A stretch of DNA of 64,000 nt, taken from Polytrichum commune. Lineage: Eukaryota; Streptophyta; Polytrichopsida; Polytrichales; Polytrichaceae. Below the pieces are notes generated by a model, which was not told where the DNA came from, did no database searches, and saw only the letters and a program-made list of their open reading frames with translations. The position numbers were made by a program, and so were the translations under genes. How positions within the stretch are numbered: position 1 is the stretch's first letter; the number at the start of each line of letters is the position of its first letter. Location: NCBI GenBank assembly GCA_950295325.1, contig OX485805.1:31049501-31113500 (forward strand), given 5' to 3'. Below, piece by piece: positions 34,775 to 47,058 of this stretch.

Positions 34775-35381
34775 CCAGGGGATGGACTCTTCATTGGAAA
34801 CCTAAATGAAGTGTGTGGGTGCCTATGAGATAAAACCCCCTATATATGCCAAATTTATAAAGAAATACAAATGTGTGTGTTTCAATAGTAGGCTAGAAAA
34901 TGGACTCAAGTATTTATACTGAACTTTTCAATTTAATGTGATCAATGCCTTCACTACATACACAAAACATAAATCATGATATAAATAAGTCTTCATGACG
35001 TATTACAATCCATTTTCACTTCCCAATGAGAAAGTTATTGAGCAGTTTTTCATTCATATAATATAACTCATTATAATCTGACCCTAAAACACACGCCATT
35101 TGGATGAAAATTGAAATATGGTTAAGTGGATAAGACTAGCACAAATATGGCCATTTTTTTCCTCTAAACTTAAAGGCCCCTTTTTTACATCTCCTTTTAC
35201 ATCAAAATTTCTTAATAGCCTTATTACATGTGCACACTAGAAAAAGAAAAGAAAAAAAGAAAAAATTAGAACAAGAACTCTCCAATATATATATACTATG
35301 TTTGCTAATGCCTTTAAAAAAATACCATTTTCTACATGCACATTAGTTCATATATGATATGAAGAGTTCACCCCCCAGGCC
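34775..35381 (+). mobile_element. hAT-type MITE, copy 2
   Basis: 607-bp element with ends ccaggggatggactcttc and, reverse-complemented, cctggggggtgaactcttc. A perfect 8-bp target duplication, CCTAAAAG, lies at 34767-34774 and 35382-35389. It is the same family and orientation as 33898-34467, sharing agaaatacaaatgt, aggctagaaaatggactcaa and further blocks. The perfect target duplication suggests it inserted later than copy 1. Confidence 0.92.
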
Positions 35382-35786
35382 TAAAAGATTACCATTGACC
35401 AACCTACATATCCGCCCATCTATCTACCAAGACCTCACAAGTGTTTTGTGCATGGGCCAAGATGAAAGGTTACTAAGAGACTTCGTCGTGAAGTTTAGAC
35501 ATGTGTCACACATGCAAGTAGTGGAAGGTTATTATGATAATTTATGAATATTAGACTTGAAATGAAACATACCAAGTACGTACTGAATTAAAATCTAGAA
35601 GTAGGTCTCAAATTTTAGTCCATAGTTACTAAGGTGATTATAAATGTCTATATGTGGATTACTAATTCCTTTAAGATGGGGTTGAGATATTCTTGATGAA
35701 ATCTAAGTGTCTAAGTTAATAATTTTAATTGACACAAGTTTTAATAGTGGGCAATAATTGCAAGCCAACTATGAACATGTATTCAT

Positions 35787-37400
35787 TTGACTCAAAATAT
35801 ACATGTATTAAGGATTTTGGAAGCACTAACACCATGCCGATGCCAACAATACTTCAATTTGGAGGCATTGGAGCTTTTTGGTGACTTGTTCTTGAAATAT
35901 GTTCTAAGTTGCATTTTGTTTTTGGAGCCAACTAAGCATAATGATGGAGCTCTCAATTATGAACGCACTTTAAGAAGTTCAAATACCGAACTATTTTGGC
36001 TAGCAAGAAGGAGAGGTATAGCTTCGTAAATTCAAGATTGCCAATTTGATGCAAAGGGTTGGGTTGCACCGGGCATGTTGGATAGAAAACAAATACAACA
36101 CAAAAGCATTTCCAATGAAACCCACGATGTTATAGAACTTAACCGATCAAATCTAGTTGATGTGTTTGGCAACTCCCATAGAAAACGCCGTCATTTGGAG
36201 TCAAACACTTTAGCTAATGTTTCAGAAGCTCTCATAGGTGCCTACCTCGTCAAAGATGGTCCAACAAAAGTGATGGAGTTCATGGCATGGGCATGAATTA
36301 TTGCTCTACAAAGTTTGATCCATTGCAAGTGAGTTCCACACGAGAATGCCAATGTCATATGCAAGGGGGCTTGTGATTACAGGGTGAATCTCCAGGATAT
36401 CGAGAATACCTTTTCGTAACATAACAAAGGTCTGTTGTTGGAAGTTGTGACTCATTCATCTTATTGATTGAACAAGAATGATGAAATTAACAACTACCAA
36501 CGCCTTGAGTTCCTAGGAGATGCAACCTTTAATTTTCTTGTATCGCAACATTTATTTGGGGCTCACCCCAAAATAACTCCAAGTTTACTTACAAAATTAA
36601 GCTAGGATTTGATGTCTATTAACAACTAAAGATTCACACAAGTAGTAGCACAATTTACACACATTTTTACGTTGCAACAAATTGAACAACTTGCATCACA
36701 ATATTACAACCTTCACAAAATCCCTTGAGAAGATTGGGCCACCCCAAGAATTGGACCCTTCCAAAATCGCATTTGGAATGGATGGGCTTAAAGCCCCAAA
36801 ACAACTCACCAACTTGATAAAAAGCATCGCAGGCGTTGTCTCGATAGATTTTAGGTTTGATACAAATGTGGTTTGGGATATAATGAAGCCTTTATTGTTG
36901 CCCATTGCCACCCCGTATATATTGGTCGTGCACCTTGTCTTTGAACTACAAGAATTATGTATGGTGAAGGGATATCATATGAATGTCATCAGCATCAACA
37001 AAAATGACAGTATCAATGGCAACATATCAAAAGAAGGTGAGCATCACTATGCACAATATCGATATGAAGTTCAACTTCCAGGGGGTATTGTTGTCAAGGA
37101 CACAACCACCAGTACCTTGCCAAGAGAGATGGCTCAAATGGATGCTGCTCAAGAGGTGTTGGCTAAGTTGCAAGCTTTAGGATACAAGACAAAACATTTT
37201 GTGAAAGAAATGCACAAGTGACAACTTAACCAATAAAGTGTGAAAGTTGAAGGTGGTGATACTTCATCCCTTAAACATCAACTAAACCCAGATGGGGCCT
37301 TCAAGACAAAAAAACGAAATGTTGTTGATAATTTCATGTTTAGTCATTTTGTAGAAAGACAATTTATCTTGTAATAATTTATTCTTCTGATGAAATAAAA
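35787..37400 (+). pseudogene. Dicer-like pseudogene, RNase IIIa to C-terminus (copy 2)
   Basis: Segments in order: RNase IIIa start (ILEALTPCRCQQYF, LEALELFGDLFLKY) at 35811-36026; WVAPGMLDRKQIQ and ANVSEALIGAYLV at 36060-36290; RNase IIIb (GLLLEVVTHSSY, NYQRLEFLGDATFNFL) at 36430-36560; then PPQELDPSKIAFGMDGLKAP through TLPREMAQMDAAQEVLAKL at 36740-37190. This is the catalytic tail of a plant Dicer-like enzyme, with helicase and PAZ parts absent. Stops occur near 36028 (a TAA where tyrosine is usual), 36294, 36419 and 36602. Homology runs on without introns, unlike ordinary plant DCL genes, so I infer a retrocopy. The acidic residues of LEFLGD survive, but the frame does not. The last 179-codon frame (36682-37221) is open and might be translated. 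Confidence 0.9.
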
Positions 37401-39390
37401 ATTGATATCAGGTGGAAAATACAATGAAGTTCATGAGAGAATCTAGCGCATCTATCAATATCTAATTGTAAGAGCCACCATTCCAATATATGGTTGTATT
37501 CTTTTGTGTCTTTCAGATTATGTTGTACATAAGTTGATTCTAAGCCATGGAACACAATTTCATCAAATAATAGCTTGCTAAGAATTGTTATCAACACACT
37601 TGATAAAAATTTGGGAGGCGAGGTCCAGACAAACACACACAAAGTATGGATACCTATCCATCCCCAAACATCGCAAGTTATCTACAAAGATGTAAGAGCT
37701 TGCAGGATTTTACAAGATTGCACAAGATTTCTACAAAATCCCGGAAACTTTACAACCGTCACAAATCTTGCAGAATAAAATGAGGCTCAAACCGCTAGAC
37801 AAGCATGTGTTGAATCGTCAGTGACTGTAAACTTTCAACCTCCAAAGTCGAACACCAAAAATACACAATTGTTCTAATTATCACAACCCTCTCGATGCTT
37901 GGTGGAAATACTGGACAGGGATCTGCACTTAAACCTTCAAATCTTACAACCTAACGATGACAGCATAATGATTAAATCTCAACAAGGTCACATACGCCTG
38001 AGTTCCGAGAACTGATCCACATGCCCGCCCAAGAGTTTTGCAAGGCATCCGTTGTTCCAAGTAGCATTAGCAGAAGTGCTCACTATAGCGCCATAGCAAG
38101 CGGAAAGAGAGAACAACATGCCTGAATGGAAGCTATTCTCTAAAAGTCGACCACTGTAAGATGATCAAAATTTGCATCTCTTGAAATATAATCACAGATT
38201 CAAGCCGCTTTGATCCTTGCGCTAGCGGTCTCGTGATTGAGAGGCGTGCTTGAAACGATGCAACTCAATTATTTCAAGACTGGAGCATTTCGCAGGTCCT
38301 CGACTACGTTAATAACAAGACCTTCTATGCTCTGACTCCTCTCCCGATTGTGGACAAATGTTGATTCACTTTGTCAAATGCCAGGATGACTTTGTCTTCT
38401 ACTTAACTGGCACCAGAGGTTCTCCAAAATGCTTTTCTACAAACTACCCTGAATCCATTCCTCGCGCCTCGCTCGTGCGGCAGGAGTAAGAGTTAGAAAG
38501 ATTTTGGATCTGTACATCATAGCTTCCAGACTGTCACAGCTGCAACGATAAACACTCTCCATAGCTGTATGAAGTGATATTTTTATACCAAATTTGGTGT
38601 ACCCCGACAAACTCAGACAGAGGGTTGCAAAGCTCGATCTCGAATTCATCAACACTCTCCCCAGATCCTCCCCCAGCTGCCTCCAAACTTATAAGCTTGG
38701 ATTGACTCCGTCATACAACAACGATACATGCGCTACACTGTCTACCACGCTCTCGGAATGGCTCGCTTGTGCAGTCACCGGATCAATGGTGATTTAAGAT
38801 TGAGTGTGGATCAATGCGCAATCACTCGCAAACCAAATCGGAAACTGCACAATATACTACAAAGAAGCAGTAACGCTGGAACCCGCATCAATGCGCAATC
38901 TCTTCCTTACGAAATCGAAACTCCACAGCACATTACAATTCATTACAACACATTGCAACTAATGGTGTCTCAGTTGGGCAGTGGGTGCGCGGTAGTTGAC
39001 GGTGGGTACGCGGTCATCTGGGCGATCAAGGGGGAGTGCGCAGTAATTGGCATGTCTACCCTATGTGCACCTTTGAACTGCTGAAGCAAAGCTGGTCCCA
39101 TTCTCATGTTGATCTGATTCATACTTGACCCTACACCTTGGACCACATGCTAATGTCGCTTAATCCATGTGTCGCCTGCGTGAGTGTGCAACAATTCCCA
39201 TGTGCGTCTGTGAATTGATTGAGCAAAGGTGCTCCCATAATATTCGGCTCGTTACTGGAGAGTAATTGACGCATTCATAATTTCCAAATACTCCACAAAC
39301 TCAAACCCTAAACCCTCGGTGAAGAGCTTGGTTGCATAAATTGTAGAGACGGTCCACGGCACTCTGCATGCATTGAGAGCAACATTTGCA
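37401..39390. other. gene-free stretch
   Basis: I see no gene or bounded repeat. The first part continues the 3' flank homology shared with the other DCL copy for a short distance. Confidence 0.4.
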
Positions 39391-40800
39391 AGGCTAAGGT
39401 CAATATGACAATCCTCGAACACTTGCACGCCGGGAAAAGCTTCAAAGATGACCATGACTTTGTAAATGGTGCAACTGCAGTTGCCTATCTATCTACACAG
39501 AACAAACACCGCAAGATTGATTGCTCTCACATCACAGGAGGACGGCACGGCATTGTACTTCTTTGTTTCCCAACTCAGCTGGCCAGTTTGCAGGCATCAA
39601 TGAAGAGGCAGTAAGTGAACCCCATCGTGAAATTGCTGACGAGGGCCATGGGGAAGGAAAAATCCAAGTCACCATCACAATCTTTACGCCCTTGCACGAT
39701 CAGGAAAGCTTCGAAGAGGTGGCCGGAATCGTGATGCTATGGATGGTGGACCTGTGGTTGCCTGTCCATCTCCACACACTGAAAGATGGGTTGTTCTTCC
39801 CATCACAGGAGGACGGCACGGCATTGTGTTGTTTTGTTTCTCGACTAAGCTGGCCAGTTTGAAGGCATCAATGAAGAGGCCGTAAGTGAACCCCATCTAG
39901 AAATTATTGACGAGGGCAACGGTTGCCCATCTATCCAGACACAACGAAAGATTGATTGTTCTTCCCTTCCCATCACAGGAGGACGTCATGGCATTGTACT
40001 TCTTTGTTCTCAACTGAGCTGGCCAGTTTGAGGCATCAATGAATATGCAGTACTTGAACCCCATGTTCAAATTGTTGACGAGGGCCATGGGGAGGTGAAT
40101 TTCCAAGTCATCATCACAATCCCCACGCAGTTGCACGCAGAGAGAAGCCTCAAAGATAGTGATGGCCATGGCCATGATGTTGTAAATGGACCACCTGCGG
40201 TTGCCTATCTATCTACATAGCGCACACACCGCAAGATTGATCGTGCTTCCCATCACAGGAAGACGGCCCGACATTGGGCAGTTTTGTTTCTCAACTCAGC
40301 TGACCAGTTTGAAGGCATCAATGAAGAGGTCGGAGGTATACCCCATCTTGAAACTGTTAACGAGGGCCATGGGGAAGGGAACCTCCAAATCACAATCACT
40401 ATCACAATCTTCACGCCCTTGCACGTCGAGAAAGCTTCAAAGATGGCCATGGCCATGGTGTTGTAAATGGTGCACCTGCAGTTGCCTATCTATATACAAA
40501 GCACACACGCCGCAAGGTCCTTCCATTACAGGAGGACGGCACGGCATTGTATTGTTTTGTTTCTAGGCTCGCCAGTCTGAAGGCATCGATGAAGAGGCCG
40601 TAGGTAAACCCCATGCTCAAATTGTTGACGACGGCCACGAGGATGGAAATCTTCAAATCACGATTACAATCTCCATACCCTTGCACACCAAGAAAACCTT
40701 CGAAGATGGCAATAGCCAGAAATCGTGATGTCGTAGACGGACGTACGAAAGATTGTTCTTCCCATCACAGGAGGACGGCACGGCATTGTTTTTAGTTTTC
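39390..40800 (-). repeat. tandem copies of the 3' end of the Ycf20-like gene
   Basis: Five partial copies lie downstream of the gene. The landmark ggcatcaatgaagag occurs at about 39595, 39866, 40033, 40316 and 40583, and the real one at 40826. Spacings are 271, 167, 283, 267 and 243 bp. Each copy contains the reverse complement of the last 25-30 codons; for example one near 40600 reads VVNNLSMGFTYGLFIDAFRLAS. Each also contains 3' flank with the shared block caggaggacggcacggcatt. Two copies keep the stop after the terminal serine, two read through it, and one is frameshifted. A sixth remnant lies near 39400. Confidence 0.92.
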
Positions 40801-40805
40801 TCTCC

Positions 40806-41396
40806 TCAGCTAGCCAGTTTGAAGGCATCAATGAAGAGACCGTAAGTGAACCCCATCTTGAAATTGTTGACAAGGGCAACGGGAAAGGAGATCTTGGTCC
40901 GAGTGCGGGTGTACCGGGTAATGTACTCCGTGAACAGCACGCACATGGCCGCGGCGATGACGTCGTTCACGCCCAGCGCTCCAAAAGAAAGCGAAATCGT
41001 CTGCGCAACGTAAAAGCCACCGAGAATTGCAATCCCGCCAAATAGCGCCCTGCGGAAGGGGCTCCGGAAGTATGCCCTCGCGATGCGTGGCAGACGGCGC
41101 ACCACGTCCACCAAACGCTTGTTGTTCTTGCTACTTGAACCTTCTCCTCCTCCCATGTCTTCCCCCATTCCCACTCCAGCCTGCGCAGCCCTAACCCCAA
41201 CCATCCGCATCCTCATCGCCTTCCCATTCCCATTTCCCTGCCCCATTGCTCCTGCTCTCAAACCCCACCCCTGGCTGCCACACCTCCATCCTCCTCCCCA
41301 TTCTAGATTCCTGCCTTTCGAAAATTGCATGCACACCATAGCCACCGGCATCGCCAGTATCGCCATCTTCCAAAAGAAACTGCACACCCTCCGCAA
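40806..41396 (-). CDS. Ycf20-like protein, plastid-targeted
   Basis: The 196-aa single-exon frame ends with RRLPRIARAYFRSP, ALFGGIAILGGFYVAQTISL and MGFTYGLFIDAFKLAS. This is the Ycf20 (DUF565) pattern known from cyanobacteria, algal plastid genomes and nuclear genes of land plants. Residues 1-100 are basic and glycine-rich and fit a chloroplast transit peptide plus linker. The conserved core is at 101-196, with hydrophobic segments at about 115-141 and 146-163 and near the end. An Arabidopsis member of the family affects non-photochemical quenching; the role here is inferred from that. The start at 41396 is the first ATG of the frame. The 3' end is followed by five partial tandem copies. It looks intact. 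Confidence 0.85.
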   Translation of the reverse strand: MRRVCSFFWKMAILAMPVAMVCMQFSKGRNLEWGGGWRCGSQGWGLRAGAMGQGNGNGKAMRMRMVGVRAAQAGVGMGEDMGGGEGSSSKNNKRLVDVVRRLPRIARAYFRSPFRRALFGGIAILGGFYVAQTISLSFGALGVNDVIAAAMCVLFTEYITRYTRTRTKISFPVALVNNFKMGFTYGLFIDAFKLAS

Positions 41397-41581
41397 AACA
41401 CCTCTCTCCCTCTCCCTCTTCTAAATTGGGGGAGAAATAAACATCATTTGGAATTTAATAAGCTGCCATTATCACTGGCGTAGCATAGATCCATGAACAT
41501 TGCCGCTCGTGTCATCGGCACTGGAATCGTCTTAATCTGCAAAAGAAACTGAAAAACGTCGGCAATTAACCAATCAATCAA

Positions 41582-41582
<1 letters not shown>

Positions 41583-41640
<58 letters not shown>
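41583..41640. repeat. (CT)n microsatellite, 5' of the Ycf20-like gene
   Basis: About 28 CT dinucleotides, read as GA on the gene's strand, starting 187 bp upstream of the Ycf20-like start codon. A second CT-rich patch lies at 42182-42210. GA tracts are common in plant core promoters and 5' untranslated regions, so a promoter role is plausible but unproven. Confidence 0.85.
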
Positions 41641-41642
<2 letters not shown>

Positions 41643-44600
41643 GCTTTTGCTTCCTCCCGAATTGCGAGAGAAACAAACAGCATTTGGGAATTAAAAAGCT
41701 ATGTGCGAAACGACTGTCGCTTCTACATTGTTCCAATAATCGAAAAACCTAACCTACGCTTTCTAAAGCTAAACCTCTCTGTCTGTCTCCGTCTCTCTGT
41801 GCCTCTTCCGCTTTGTTTTCCGTTCCCCCTCTTTTATTGCGAGAAGAGTAAGGCATCAATCAAAGACGCATCATGAATATATGTGAGAAAAGATGGCATT
41901 AGCACCCGTGTCACAGGCAATGCAACTGTCTCATCTCCATTGTCCACAACCTGCCACACCACTGCTCCCTCTCTCTGCTCTCTTCTCCCTTCCTTTATTG
42001 CGGGACACAACCATCATCCCTCAAAAATTAATTCCGTGAGAAAGAACCAATCAACACCTGAGGATGAAAGGGAAGGGAATTTGGCAATTGATAAGCACCT
42101 GAAGCCAGAGAGCGACGCTCTTGTTGTCACATAGTTGTTAAGTTATCCCGGACTCCGGTGCCGCCTACACATTTTGCAAAATCTCTCTCTGTCTCACTCT
42201 CTCTCTCTACATATATACATATATATACATTCATATATATCGTTCGATTGTGAGAAGGAAAGTCTGATTGAAAAAGGCGTTCGCGACGGATTTAGAGATG
42301 AGAGTGGAAAGAAAGCGAGGGATCGAGGGGTTTTGTCGTCGTCACGTGATTTGTGTGTTGCGAGGGCCGCAGTCTGCTATCGCCCGACGCCGAGGGAGAC
42401 ATTGCATTAGCATGGGTTTATCCACACAGAAAGGGCTCAAATCTAGGTCTCCTATACATTGGAGGATTGGAGACTTAGGGCGCTTGAGATGGGGTCCAAG
42501 TGGGGGGTCCAACAAAATGGAGCAATCCTATTGGTTGAGAGGTGTAAATTGGATCAAATTAGGGTTTAGGATCAAGAAGAGGTAAACTGAGGTGTCTCGT
42601 ACATGACATCATTTTGGAGGAAACACTATTGGTCCGAACCAAGAAATGAAGCTTAAAGAAGATTTCATGTTTTGAAAAACCAGTTTGGAAGGTAAAGCCC
42701 AAGGGATGTTTGGTTCAAGGGTTTAATTTGCCTCAAATTACTTCAAATTGGTCCCTCTATTCTTGGACAGTGTACCCCCATTCAAAGCAATCCTTAGAGT
42801 TGAATCCCCACATAAATTAGTTGTGTGCGTCCCAGCCTCTACAAATTAATACGAGATGATTAGCAAATCCTAATCAAGTCCATCGCCACTTTCCTCATAG
42901 TTTGCAAGCTTGTATGAATACCTTATTCATATCAAAGTGAAGATTCTTGTGCTCATAATAATGGTCATATAGGTCCTCCACCCCCACCCCCCCCCCCCAA
43001 TTATGTTGACTATTCAGCCTAGAATAGTTATCTTATTTTGGAGCATGTAGTCCAATCTCTTTTAAGCAAAGAACTCTTTGGCCTCCAATGATCTTGGAAT
43101 CAAATCTAACCCACATACCACTCAAATAAAGGTGTCCAATTAAAAAAAGCAACCGAATAAGGCGCGTCTACTGTGAATTAGTGTGGTCGGTTTTCTTAAA
43201 CCTCAATCTTGTTGTTTCGATACTCATCAAAAAGTGAGCTCCAACATACTTCACAAAACTCTGATCATGTTGAATTCTCTCACCAAGTAATTCATGGCCC
43301 AACCTTAGATTGGGTAGCCAACCCATGATTAGGGTTCATATTCCCATGTTGGTATGATAAAGACTCGAACAATGTGGTTAAATTGGAAACATATGTTGGC
43401 ATGTGTAAGGGTGCATCCTTATTGTCCAAGATTAAAAGTCTAAAAGAGCAAGACCACTAGTTGTTATATTTCATATCCACAAAACCTTCCACATCCATCC
43501 ACTGTTTGTTTTTTTGATACAAATGTGGTTGCATTCCCCCCACCATTTGCCATATCCATGTCCACCTTCGGGATTATTTTCTTTGCATTTCTCATTGCCA
43601 TTCAAAACAACATAGGAAAGAGCTCCATAAGTTCAAATGCTCTAAACTATTTTAGGCGATCAATCGACATTTGATGAAAATCCGAGACAAGATTAGGTCA
43701 TTTGTTGTTGGTCTCATTATGGTGTTGAGGGTTTGTGCATGTGGCAAGAAATGGGCTAGATATTTGGGAAAAGTGGATGATATTTTGACCTCTACTCTTT
43801 GAATTCAAATGTGGATACAACAATGGGTGAGAGCAATCTCAACATACTTTTCAATAAAACAAGTAGTTTGCATCTATTTTAATTATTTGTGATGAATATG
43901 GATACATCAACCATTGGGCATGCATTATTATTCTAAACCTAAAGGTAACTCAAGTTCAAAAGAATTGGCAACTATATCTATATTGACACACCTTACATGA
44001 AATCCATAAGATATTGCACTACATAGTTTGTATAGAGAGAATTCCATTGGTGAGGATGAAGGAATGGTGGAAATAAAGTGCAATCTTCATGTCTCCAAGC
44101 CAAGAAGCTAGAAAACTCAAACTATTTGCATGTGGCATATTGTTGTAGAAGATTTAGATTTGCAATAGAAAGCTACGTATAATTTTTTTACACCTTGATA
44201 CCCATATTTAACAAGTTTTGCAGACATTTTACAACCTACAAGTGCCATACGAGGATGCATGGTTCAACACAAGATAATTATTTTTTGAAATAATTTTGTT
44301 ACATGTCATGTCCACATTGGTCAAGACCACGCTCAATCCAACCTGGAATTTAGCTTTGGCACTCCAAAGTGCTTCAAATAATTTGGTATCGAAGCAATTT
44401 GTAGAGCTTTATACTTATTCAACATAGGTCTCCAAGAACAATAATGTGCACAAAACAAGATAACACGACCAGGACTAGGAACTCCATAATTACTAGGCTT
44501 TATAAATGCTTTAGAATGAAATGTTGATGCTTTGTGACCAACCCAACTAAGTCAACTCTACTCACATGTTGAAACTTGTGGGTCAATCTCCCAGAGACAT

Positions 44601-46013
44601 GTGAACAACAAACTCTGAAGTCCCACCTTGAACATGAAACTTTCTTAGAAGTATAACTCCATTCTTAAATTTTATCAAGACTTTGTAGTAAGCCATAGAA
44701 CTAGCTTGCAAAATGTCTCTCCATAGCACTATTAATTTAATTGGAATTTAAATTATTCATCACCTTCCGCCAATTCCCCTAGGTTGGGGATGTCCTCAAA
44801 AAATTTCTGCACAAACAAAGGTTTGCGACATCATCACCACTCACCACTCATCCATTCATAGCATTGGTAAGCTCAACCTAACACATTGTAGGCGTGATAG
44901 TAAAACGGGCAAGGGTTGGGGGTATGTATGTTTTGATTCTCAAAAAAGGACGGTTACAATTTTAGTGTCGAGACAAGATCTTCAAGGAACCTCCAATATT
45001 TACGATGGGTGAGGGAGCATGATTTTTAATAATGTAATGTTGGGCACCATCATCATGCCACATTCTTGTTTACAACCTACATTGACCACAAACATTGCAA
45101 GCTAAGTAATTATACACACTATGTAGCTCCAGAGAAGAGGAGTAGCTTACCCCTCGATTGTTAGCCTCCCAACATGAGTTGACAAAATTTTCAACCATCT
45201 GCAACCATTGTGCACATCCTCATAATAAGTTATCAAGTTATCCCATGCAAAAGCATTGAAAGTGGTGGCCAACAGAAGACAATAAGGCATTGCCAATTGC
45301 AATAATAATGTTGTAATACACTATGCCAACATCCTCAAGAGGACTTTTTGTTGGGAGTTGGTGGGCCCCCTCTGAGTTCCAATTGGTTGTTTTGGATATA
45401 ACAATCAAGCATTTATTTTCAATTGCAGGCAGTCTTTGAATTCTTTATGAAAGGCGACATGTTTTGGTTCATTGAGGTCAAAACTCGTTTCAACACTTCT
45501 TGGCATGCCAAAATGACTCAATTGGTTTGACCCTCAATGAATCATAATATAGAGTTTATTGTTCAAACCCAACATGGAAGGTGTTGTATGCAAAACAACC
45601 AACTTCCAACCAAAATCCCATCGAGTTAAAGGATACTTAACTCTACTATGCAAATATGTTGCAAGGTTAAAATCCACATGTATGGTTGAAGACCATCATG
45701 ATTCAATCTTTGAATGTAAGTGCATGACACTGGAAAAATGCATTCATTAACCTAAAGACTTTTAGCATGTTCATGCTAATTGTGTATTTTCTCTTTGTAT
45801 TGAATGGCATGAAATCTTCATCAACCTCTTTTCAAGTTACTTTGTGTGGATGTCAAGTAGAATAACCTTGCAAGACAACAAGGTATCACTATCTATCAAA
45901 AAGGCACATCAGAATCTCTTTTCATGCTGTACAATCATAAACTACAGTATGTTTGAGAGGTCCAAATCAACCTTCAAAAGCATTTAGAGTCAAGTAGAAG
46001 AGCAGACACATAC
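41641..46013. other. gene-free stretch, repeat-derived
   Basis: No gene is recognised. A C-rich run lies at 42969-42999. The segment 43003-43140 matches 14352-14490 and 60630-60760, and 42850-42930 resembles 12226-12300, so dispersed repeats are present. I searched this stretch by eye for the missing second exon of the QCR9-like gene and did not find it. Confidence 0.45.
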
Positions 46014-46121
46014 CCTCTCACCAATGATGGCACCCACCATGATGAATGACACATAAAGTGGGTTCTTTCGCGTAAGAGCACGGTAGATTGTCTCCGCAGC
46101 ACTCTCTTGTGGATATGCCAT
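46014..46121 (-). CDS. QCR9-like cytochrome bc1 subunit 9, first exon only
   Basis: QCR9/UQCR10 is a small single-helix subunit of mitochondrial complex III. The exon encodes 36 residues, MAYPQESAAETIYRALTRKN followed by PLYVSFIMVGAIIGER. It then meets a GTATGT donor in phase 0. The arrangement of a basic RKN before one hydrophobic helix ending in GER matches plant QCR9, where the next residues are usually a VDYG block. That second half, about 30-35 residues, was not found downstream on the minus strand, so the gene is either truncated or has a long intron. An acceptor-like tattag about 40 bp before the ATG suggests a 5' untranslated exon. It lies 940 bp beyond the RPN1 stop, on the same strand. 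Confidence 0.6.
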
Positions 46122-47058
46122 TACTCCCCTCAAAGAGACCCACCAAGAATCACCCTAATAAAAATAAAGGTCACAAGTTTCGACTGAGGTGACAATGCAC
46201 AGATCAGGTGAAGTGCAAGAAGCGAAAGTAGCCGAATCAAAGGAAGAGGGAAGACGCATAGGGCAAGGCAAAGTGAGGAGGACAATGAGCACTTCAGAAA
46301 GCGGTTAAGCCAGTTGGTTAACCTGGGACATGGGAACCAACCGGGAGCTTCAGTGAGCACTTCAAGCTTTTTCCAAGACGTTCTTGGCATCATTTCGAAG
46401 TGGATGGGACCGGATGGACCTGCAGTGCATTGAATCATCATCCTAGGCGAAATTAAGTCTATGTATGATTCAGACCAACAATTCCAACAAGGTTTGGGAA
46501 TCCTGTCAACTTTTGAAACTGCTTCAGATGGTAACGCCTCATTTCAATAGCACTATTAAAGCAGTCTGTTAACCTGTGCACATTCAAGACCAAGAGATCT
46601 CACGAAATTTAAAGCACAAATTTATCTACCTATTACCACAATATTTTAACAGTTGTCTAGGTTTTCAACGCAGAGAATAGTCCACCTGCATCTTAAAAGA
46701 CCTCAATAGTGCACATGAGTACACATGAGTGCCCCAATCTGCAGCAGAACTCCATTGACCTTTGTTTGAGGACTGAGAGAAGTTCCCGACAACCCAGTTT
46801 GTTTACTTAGATTCAAGGAGCTGATTGCCTGTGAGTACAAGAATGTCCGCAAAGACAAGGTTTCTGGTAGCCCCAGTAAAAGGAGGGCCATCAAAAATGG
46901 AAGGAGAGAGTGAAAGCAGCAAATACAATTCATATACACTCAGCCTGGCAACAGTACGCCTCCACCAATGGAACGAAGAATGATGGAGAACTTCCGAAAG
47001 TTGTGGGCTTTCAAAGATGATATTATTTGTATCTGAGGAAATATCGGATCCTACCTAT
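46122..47058. other. RPN1 3' flank and QCR9-like 5' flank
   Basis: No additional coding sequence is supported. The stretch should contain the RPN1 3' untranslated region and the promoter and 5' untranslated region of the QCR9-like exon. Confidence 0.45.
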
